A stretch of 29,067 nt of DNA from Armatimonadota bacterium (GTDB lineage Bacteria > Armatimonadota > UBA5829). How positions within the stretch are numbered: position 1 is the stretch's first letter; every line of letters begins with the position of its first letter. Location: contig JAMCYN010000156.1 of the NCBI GenBank assembly GCA_023474015.1, positions 1 through 29,067 of the forward strand, written 5' to 3'. The notes below the pieces were generated by a model. The model was given only the letters and a program-made list of their open reading frames with translations, was not told the DNA's origin and did no database searches. This document shows positions 24,915 through 29,067 of the stretch, in pieces. A program made the position numbers and the translations under genes.

Positions 24915-26582
24915 TTGAACACCAAGACTCTGGAAATCACCAACACGAATCGGCTGGCCTACGGCGTATTGATCGCCGTGGGACTTTTCGCGCTGTATTT
25001 CGCCGCGCTCGGCGGGCCGCCTCTACTCGACCCCGACGAGCCGATCTACGGGCAGGTAGCTAAGGAAATGGCGGGAGGCGGCGGATGGCTCACCCCGCAC
25101 TACGCCGGGCATGTGTGGTTCGACAAACCTCCCCTCTTCTATTGGCTGTCGGGAATCTGCGTGAAGCTGTTCGGGGCAACTGAACTGGCGTGCCGATTAC
25201 CATCGGCGGTTCTCGCGGTGGGGCTGGTGCTGCTGGTCTATGCCCTCGCGAAGTACGACTTCGGTCGCCGCGCGGGGATTATCTCGGCGATTGTAATGGC
25301 CACTTGCCTCCAACAGATAGTGCTCGCGCGCGCCGCTGTAACCGACATGACGCTGGTCTTCTGCCTAACGGCGGCGCTTTATGCATATCGCATGTGGCTC
25401 GACGCTAATCGGCTGCCTCGCTTCGTCTGGATGGCGCTTTGTGGCGCAATGACCGGCCTCGGGATGCTCGCCAAGGGACCAGTCGCGCCCGTGCTCCTGG
25501 GAACGGCATTCATAGTACACCTGATATGGACCAGGCGCGTCAGGCGGCTCGCGAGCGCGGACGCGGCGCTGGGCGTGATCACGATGCTCATGGTGGGGCT
25601 ACCGTGGTTTGTTGCCATGTACGCGATACACAAGGACGCCTTCGTGCAGGGTTTTCTGATGGCGAACAATCTTTCACGCTTCCTCAAGCCTGAGAACGCC
25701 TCGCAGACCGGCCATTGGTACTCCTGCCTTATAAACTTCCCCGTGCTGCTCGTGCTCTTCCTGCCATGGAGCGTATTCCTGCCGCAGGCCATCGCGCGGA
25801 GTTGGCGAGTCAACGATGGAGCCAAGCTGGCGAGCGTATGGTTCGGGGTGGTATTCGTCTTTTTCTCACTCTCGAAGACGATACTGCCGACCTATATTTT
25901 CCCGCTCTATCCGGCGGCTGCGATATTTGTTGGCATTTTCTGGGATGCGGCTGCGTCTAAGGATTTGGGAATACTGCGCGGCCTGAGCCGTGGCGCGGGA
26001 ACAGCCGTGGGAATATCTATGCTGCTCGTGGCCGGGCTGGCCATGTGGGCGCATCGGAAATACCCCGAGGCTGAGCTTGCCGCCGTGGCGTTCGGAGTGA
26101 TCTTTCTGGTCTTTACCCTGGCTATGCTCCTGTGGATCAGGCTCAAGCCGGGCAAGGCCGAGTTGGCGGTCGGGATCGGCGGAGTGGGAATGTGCGTTGC
26201 CGCTCTCTGGCTTGTGATCGGGATGACGCCGTTCATCAGCCCAAGGCAGAGCACGCGTGAGCTTATGCGCGACATCCCTCGATCCCCTGAGGTGATGGTT
26301 GCGACGCTCGGCCTGAACAAGACCGGCTGGCTCAGCTCAGTGCCGGGCCTGCTCAGCAAGCCGAGCATTCTCTTCTATGCGAATCGCCGTCTCGTGGACG
26401 CAGGGAATGTTTCCGAAGCCCGGGCTATGCTCTCCGGTGACAAGCCCGTGTTTGTGATTTGCAGGCGGGATGCCGCAGGGCTTATAATGATAACGTCCTG
26501 CGTTGAGTGGGCGAGTTCGGGTGATCTGGCCATACTCGCCAACCCCCGCGCCGTAGCCCTGAAAGGAACGAGAACCAAGTGA
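24915..26582 (+). CDS. ArnT/PMT-like membrane glycosyltransferase
   Basis: Predicted 555 residues with about 11-12 membrane spans. The first external loop has the family signature LLDPDEPIYGQVAKEM (37-52, with acidic Asp39, Asp41 and Glu42) and FDKPPLFYWL (69-78). Such GT-C enzymes take a sugar from a polyprenyl-phosphate carrier and transfer it to lipid A, protein or another acceptor on the outer face of the membrane. The start is TTG 24915; no upstream in-frame start exists, and GGAG lies about 14 bases before it. The next gene overlaps the stop by 4 bases (GTGA), so the pair is translationally coupled. The acceptor cannot be read from the sequence. Confidence 0.88.
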   Translation: MNTKTLEITNTNRLAYGVLIAVGLFALYFAALGGPPLLDPDEPIYGQVAKEMAGGGGWLTPHYAGHVWFDKPPLFYWLSGICVKLFGATELACRLPSAVLAVGLVLLVYALAKYDFGRRAGIISAIVMATCLQQIVLARAAVTDMTLVFCLTAALYAYRMWLDANRLPRFVWMALCGAMTGLGMLAKGPVAPVLLGTAFIVHLIWTRRVRRLASADAALGVITMLMVGLPWFVAMYAIHKDAFVQGFLMANNLSRFLKPENASQTGHWYSCLINFPVLLVLFLPWSVFLPQAIARSWRVNDGAKLASVWFGVVFVFFSLSKTILPTYIFPLYPAAAIFVGIFWDAAASKDLGILRGLSRGAGTAVGISMLLVAGLAMWAHRKYPEAELAAVAFGVIFLVFTLAMLLWIRLKPGKAELAVGIGGVGMCVAALWLVIGMTPFISPRQSTRELMRDIPRSPEVMVATLGLNKTGWLSSVPGLLSKPSILFYANRRLVDAGNVSEARAMLSGDKPVFVICRRDAAGLIMITSCVEWASSGDLAILANPRAVALKGTRTK

Positions 26583-27370
26583 TAGACAGCCTGAGCATCG
26601 TCTACCCGATGTATAACGAGAAGGATAATATCGAAACCGCCGTCCTCGAGGCAATTCGGGTCGGCTACAAGATGGCGCGGGAGTTGGAAGTGGTCGTGGT
26701 CGATGACGCCAGCACCGACGGCTGCGGCGGGATTGCTGACAGGCTCGCCGACGAGCATCCGGAGGTCGTGGTCGTTCACCATACCCGCAACCGCAAGCTC
26801 GGCGGCGCGCTAAAGTCCGGCTTCGCGGCGGCGACCAGGGAGTGGGTCCTGTATATGGACAGCGACCTCCCCATCAATATGGACGATGCCCTTCACGCCC
26901 TTCCCCTCACCGAGAACGCGGACATCGTAATCGGCTGGCGAAAATCCAGGGCCGAATCGTGGCGGCGGGAGGTGATGTCGAAGGTATATAACAGGATCAT
27001 CCGCACGTTCTTCGGCCTGCGGGTGCGCGATGTCAACTTCGCGTTCAAGCTCTTCAGGCGGTCGTTCCTCGACCGCATTCTGCTGACATCCGAAGGCTCT
27101 TTCATCGACGCGGAGCTCCTACTGGAGATGCAGCGGGAGGGTGCGCGCCTGGCCGAACTTGGGATGGATTACTACCCCCGAGTCGCCGGGGTATCCACTC
27201 TGGCCGGGAACCGCGTCGTGCTCGTGATACTGCTGGAGATGTTCAGATACCGTTTGGAGGCCCATGGCAAGACTTCCGATAACTTTAGTGGTGAACGCCG
27301 ACGACTTTGGCTTGAGCGAACAGATAAATCAGGGGATCGAGTCAGCGTTTCAGCAAGGAATTCTCCGTAG
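26579..27370 (+). CDS. GT2 glycosyltransferase (polyprenyl-phosphate sugar synthase type)
   Basis: Predicted 263 residues. A GT-A fold opens with SIVYPMYNEKDNI. The nucleotide-sugar motif VVDDASTDG (Asp42/Asp43) and the metal-binding MDSD (Asp94, Asp96) are present. The family (DPM1/ArnC/FlmF type) joins a nucleotide sugar to undecaprenyl or dolichyl phosphate. Here there is no clear pair of C-terminal membrane helices. GTG 26579 overlaps the previous stop. The last 35 residues overlap the next gene out of phase by 107 bases; the conserved domain appears to end near residue 230, so this tail is probably not essential. The position between an ArnT-like transferase and two deacetylases supports a carrier-lipid glycan role. 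Confidence 0.88.
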   Translation: MIDSLSIVYPMYNEKDNIETAVLEAIRVGYKMARELEVVVVDDASTDGCGGIADRLADEHPEVVVVHHTRNRKLGGALKSGFAAATREWVLYMDSDLPINMDDALHALPLTENADIVIGWRKSRAESWRREVMSKVYNRIIRTFFGLRVRDVNFAFKLFRRSFLDRILLTSEGSFIDAELLLEMQREGARLAELGMDYYPRVAGVSTLAGNRVVLVILLEMFRYRLEAHGKTSDNFSGERRRLWLERTDKSGDRVSVSARNSP

Positions 27371-28130
27371 CGCAAGCCTCATGCCCAACGGCGCGGCGTT
27401 CGACGACGCCGTTCAAATCGCCCGTCGCAACCCCGGACTCGGCGTTGGTGTCCATATCTCACTCGTGGACGAACACTGCACGGCCGCTCCGGACGAAGTT
27501 CGCGGGCTGATCGACCGTGACGGCTGCCTTCCCCATTCTTATGGCGCGTTTATCGCGGCGTATGCCGGGGGCCGGTTCGGCATTCGCGAGATCAGGGCCG
27601 AGGTCAGCGCTCAGGTGGCGCGCGCGCTCGAAACGGGCCTCGATCTCACCCACATAGACAGCCACCAGCACCTGCACGTACTTCCCAGGATTCGCAGGGT
27701 AGTGCTCGATGCGGCAAGATCGGCGGGCATTGGCGTTGTTCGGGTCCCGTACGAGCGAGGGACATTCGGCTCGCGTATGTTCAGCGCGCGGGGGGCGCAG
27801 GTGTCGGCGCTTTCGCTCTTAGCGGCCGCGTTCGGCGCGCGCGCGGGGCGGGCCGGGATGCGACATGCCGACCACTTCTGGGGCCTGGCGGCATCCGGCC
27901 ACATGGACGAGACCGCGCTGTGCGCCGTGCTGGGGCAGTTACGCGACGGCGTGAACGAGATCATGATGCACCCAGGTTTTACCGACGCAAAGACTTCCGA
28001 ACGCTATCAATGGGGATACCGATGGGATGATGAGGCCGCCGCGCTCGTCTCGGAGCGAGTCCGGCAAGCTGTCCGGGAGCGCGACATCCGACTGGCGAAC
28101 TTCGCGACAGCCTGGGAGGAACCAAGATAG
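27264..28130 (+). CDS. YdjC/HpnK/NaxD-family carbohydrate deacetylase
   Basis: Predicted 288 residues. The N-terminus VVNADDFGLSEQIN supplies the catalytic and metal-binding Asp pair (13-14). VGVHISLVDEH (His64) and THIDSHQHLHVLP (His134/His136/His138) supply the metal-binding His residues. Known relatives deacetylate diacetylchitobiose (ChbG), N-acetylglucosaminyl hopanoid (HpnK) or undecaprenyl-phosphate N-acetylgalactosamine (NaxD). ATG 27264 has GGAGG 3 bases upstream and is required because ADDFG begins only 11 codons later. The neighbours (GT2 and ArnT-like genes) favour a NaxD-like role on a carrier-linked sugar. The stop codon is directly followed by the next ATG. Confidence 0.9.
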   Translation: MARLPITLVVNADDFGLSEQINQGIESAFQQGILRSASLMPNGAAFDDAVQIARRNPGLGVGVHISLVDEHCTAAPDEVRGLIDRDGCLPHSYGAFIAAYAGGRFGIREIRAEVSAQVARALETGLDLTHIDSHQHLHVLPRIRRVVLDAARSAGIGVVRVPYERGTFGSRMFSARGAQVSALSLLAAAFGARAGRAGMRHADHFWGLAASGHMDETALCAVLGQLRDGVNEIMMHPGFTDAKTSERYQWGYRWDDEAAALVSERVRQAVRERDIRLANFATAWEEPR

Positions 28131-28862
28131 ATGCTCAGACGCATCGGCTACGGACGGACCATAATCGAGCTCGGGCTGGTGGCGGCGGTTATCTTCCTCG
28201 CGGTAGAGCGACCACCTCAAGCCCAGCCACCGCAGGAATCCGTGATCTATAAGGTCAGGACTAATCAGAAAGTGGTGGCGCTCACCTACGACGACGGCCC
28301 CGACCCGCGCTTCACCCCCGGCCTCCTGCGTGTGCTCGACAAGTATGGGGTCAAGGCGACGTTCTTCATGATAGGCCGGAGAATGGAAAAGTATCCGGAT
28401 ATCGTGCGAGATGTGGTGAAAGCGGGGCATGTGATCGCGAATCACACCTACACGCATCCCAGTGATATCGCGCTCGACACCCCCGCGCAGGTTATCCGCG
28501 AACTCGACTCCTGCGAACAGCTCATAGAGCGCCTCACCGGCAAGAGGGCTGGTCTGTTTCGCCCGCCTAAGGGCCTGATGGACGGCTCGGTGCTGACCGT
28601 AGCCGATGAAGAGGGCTACAAGACCGTGCTCTGGTCGGTTTCCGCGGACCACCACGAGGCCAAGACCCCCGAGGCCATGGCGAACCGCGTCATTTCGCGA
28701 ATCCATCCGGGCTTAATCATTCTGGCGCACGACGGCGCGTTCGCCTCCAGGTGGCGGGATGTGGCCGCGACCGCGATCATCATCGAGTCCCTGCGGAAGA
28801 GGGGGTACAGGTTCGTAACCGTGCCGGAATTGCTGGACATCGGCTCCAAGGTGGGTATATAA
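28131..28862 (+). CDS. NodB-type polysaccharide deacetylase, membrane-anchored
   Basis: Predicted 243 residues. A hydrophobic segment (10-25) near the N-terminus is a signal anchor or uncleaved signal. The carbohydrate esterase 4 motifs are complete: TYDDGPD (52-58), the metal-binding HTYTH (105-109), RPPKG (144-148) and LAHDG (199-202 region). The family removes acetyl or formyl groups from N-acylated sugars; ArnD is a relative that acts on an undecaprenyl-linked sugar. ATG 28131 abuts the upstream TAG with no gap, and GGAGG lies 11 bases before it. The catalytic domain should lie outside the membrane. Confidence 0.92.
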   Translation: MLRRIGYGRTIIELGLVAAVIFLAVERPPQAQPPQESVIYKVRTNQKVVALTYDDGPDPRFTPGLLRVLDKYGVKATFFMIGRRMEKYPDIVRDVVKAGHVIANHTYTHPSDIALDTPAQVIRELDSCEQLIERLTGKRAGLFRPPKGLMDGSVLTVADEEGYKTVLWSVSADHHEAKTPEAMANRVISRIHPGLIILAHDGAFASRWRDVAATAIIIESLRKRGYRFVTVPELLDIGSKVGI

Positions 28863-28927
28863 GGGGAAACGGGCGCGCCAATCAATCGGACAGCGCCAAT
28901 CCACACACTATAGGGAGCGTGACTACA

Positions 28928-29067
28928 GTGAGAAAACTCGTGATTCGAAGTCTAATCGCAGCCTTCTTCACTATCGCCCTGTTGATGCCGGATACCGCCA
29001 TAGCGGCGCGCACTTCTCGCCGCGACTCACGATGGCTCAGCACCAATTCCCCATGCCCCAGCCCAAG
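28928..29067 (+). CDS. Exported protein, 5' end only
   Basis: An ORF opens at GTG 28928 with GGGAG about 10 bases upstream and runs off the window after 46 codons. The N-terminus (RKLVIRSLIAAFFTIALLMP, then an AIAA cleavage-like site near residue 27) is a typical signal peptide. The part present is too short to assign a function. It is 65 bases after the deacetylase stop and in the same direction, so it may belong to the same operon. Confidence 0.65.
   Translation, partial: MRKLVIRSLIAAFFTIALLMPDTAIAARTSRRDSRWLSTNSPCPSP

Overview
The window is a GC-rich bacterial chromosome segment with housekeeping genes (coaE, an S1-domain protein, polA, sppA, gpsA, gyrB, uvrB, two tRNA-Leu) interleaved with accessory transport and envelope-glycan genes. 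Frequent TTG/GTG starts, a CsgG-like secreted protein, a tethered sugar-binding protein/permease fusion, and many short word-like intergenic repeats suggest a poorly studied diderm lineage. Armatimonadota is my best guess, but this is inference: there is no rRNA or taxonomic marker that I can place without a search.

Layout. 1-9301 is read leftward: a CsgG-like protein, coaE (dephospho-CoA kinase), a four-domain S1 protein with its own strong promoter, polA (with a degenerate proofreading site) and sppA. A tRNA-Leu(CAA) with a perfect consensus promoter is read rightward at 9362-9447. gyrB and gpsA form a leftward pair (12623 to 9537). Rightward from 12757 come a HicB-like small protein coupled to a P1B metal ATPase, a DUF2795-like small protein behind a long structured leader, and then two sugar-importer genes: a solute-binding protein fused to a MalF-type permease, and a MalG-type permease with an extracytoplasmic insert of about 300 residues made of four repeats. 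A leftward tRNA-Leu(UAA), an unknown multi-spanning membrane protein and uvrB follow. From 24915 a rightward operon encodes an ArnT/PMT-like glycosyltransferase, a GT2 transferase, a YdjC-type deacetylase, a NodB-type deacetylase and the start of another exported protein that runs off the window.

How the genes work together. The four genes 24915-28862 have the enzyme set expected for loading an N-acetylated sugar on undecaprenyl phosphate, deacetylating it and transferring it outside the membrane, as in the FlmF/NaxD/FlmK and Arn systems. The two transporter genes together supply one tethered binding protein and both permease subunits of a CUT1-type sugar importer, with no ATPase gene nearby. 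The most unusual object is the repeat domain inserted into the MalG-type permease: its repeat motif resembles a segment common in GH42-type beta-galactosidases. The intergenic DNA carries at least six repeat families, including a 106-bp palindromic element present twice in opposite orientation.
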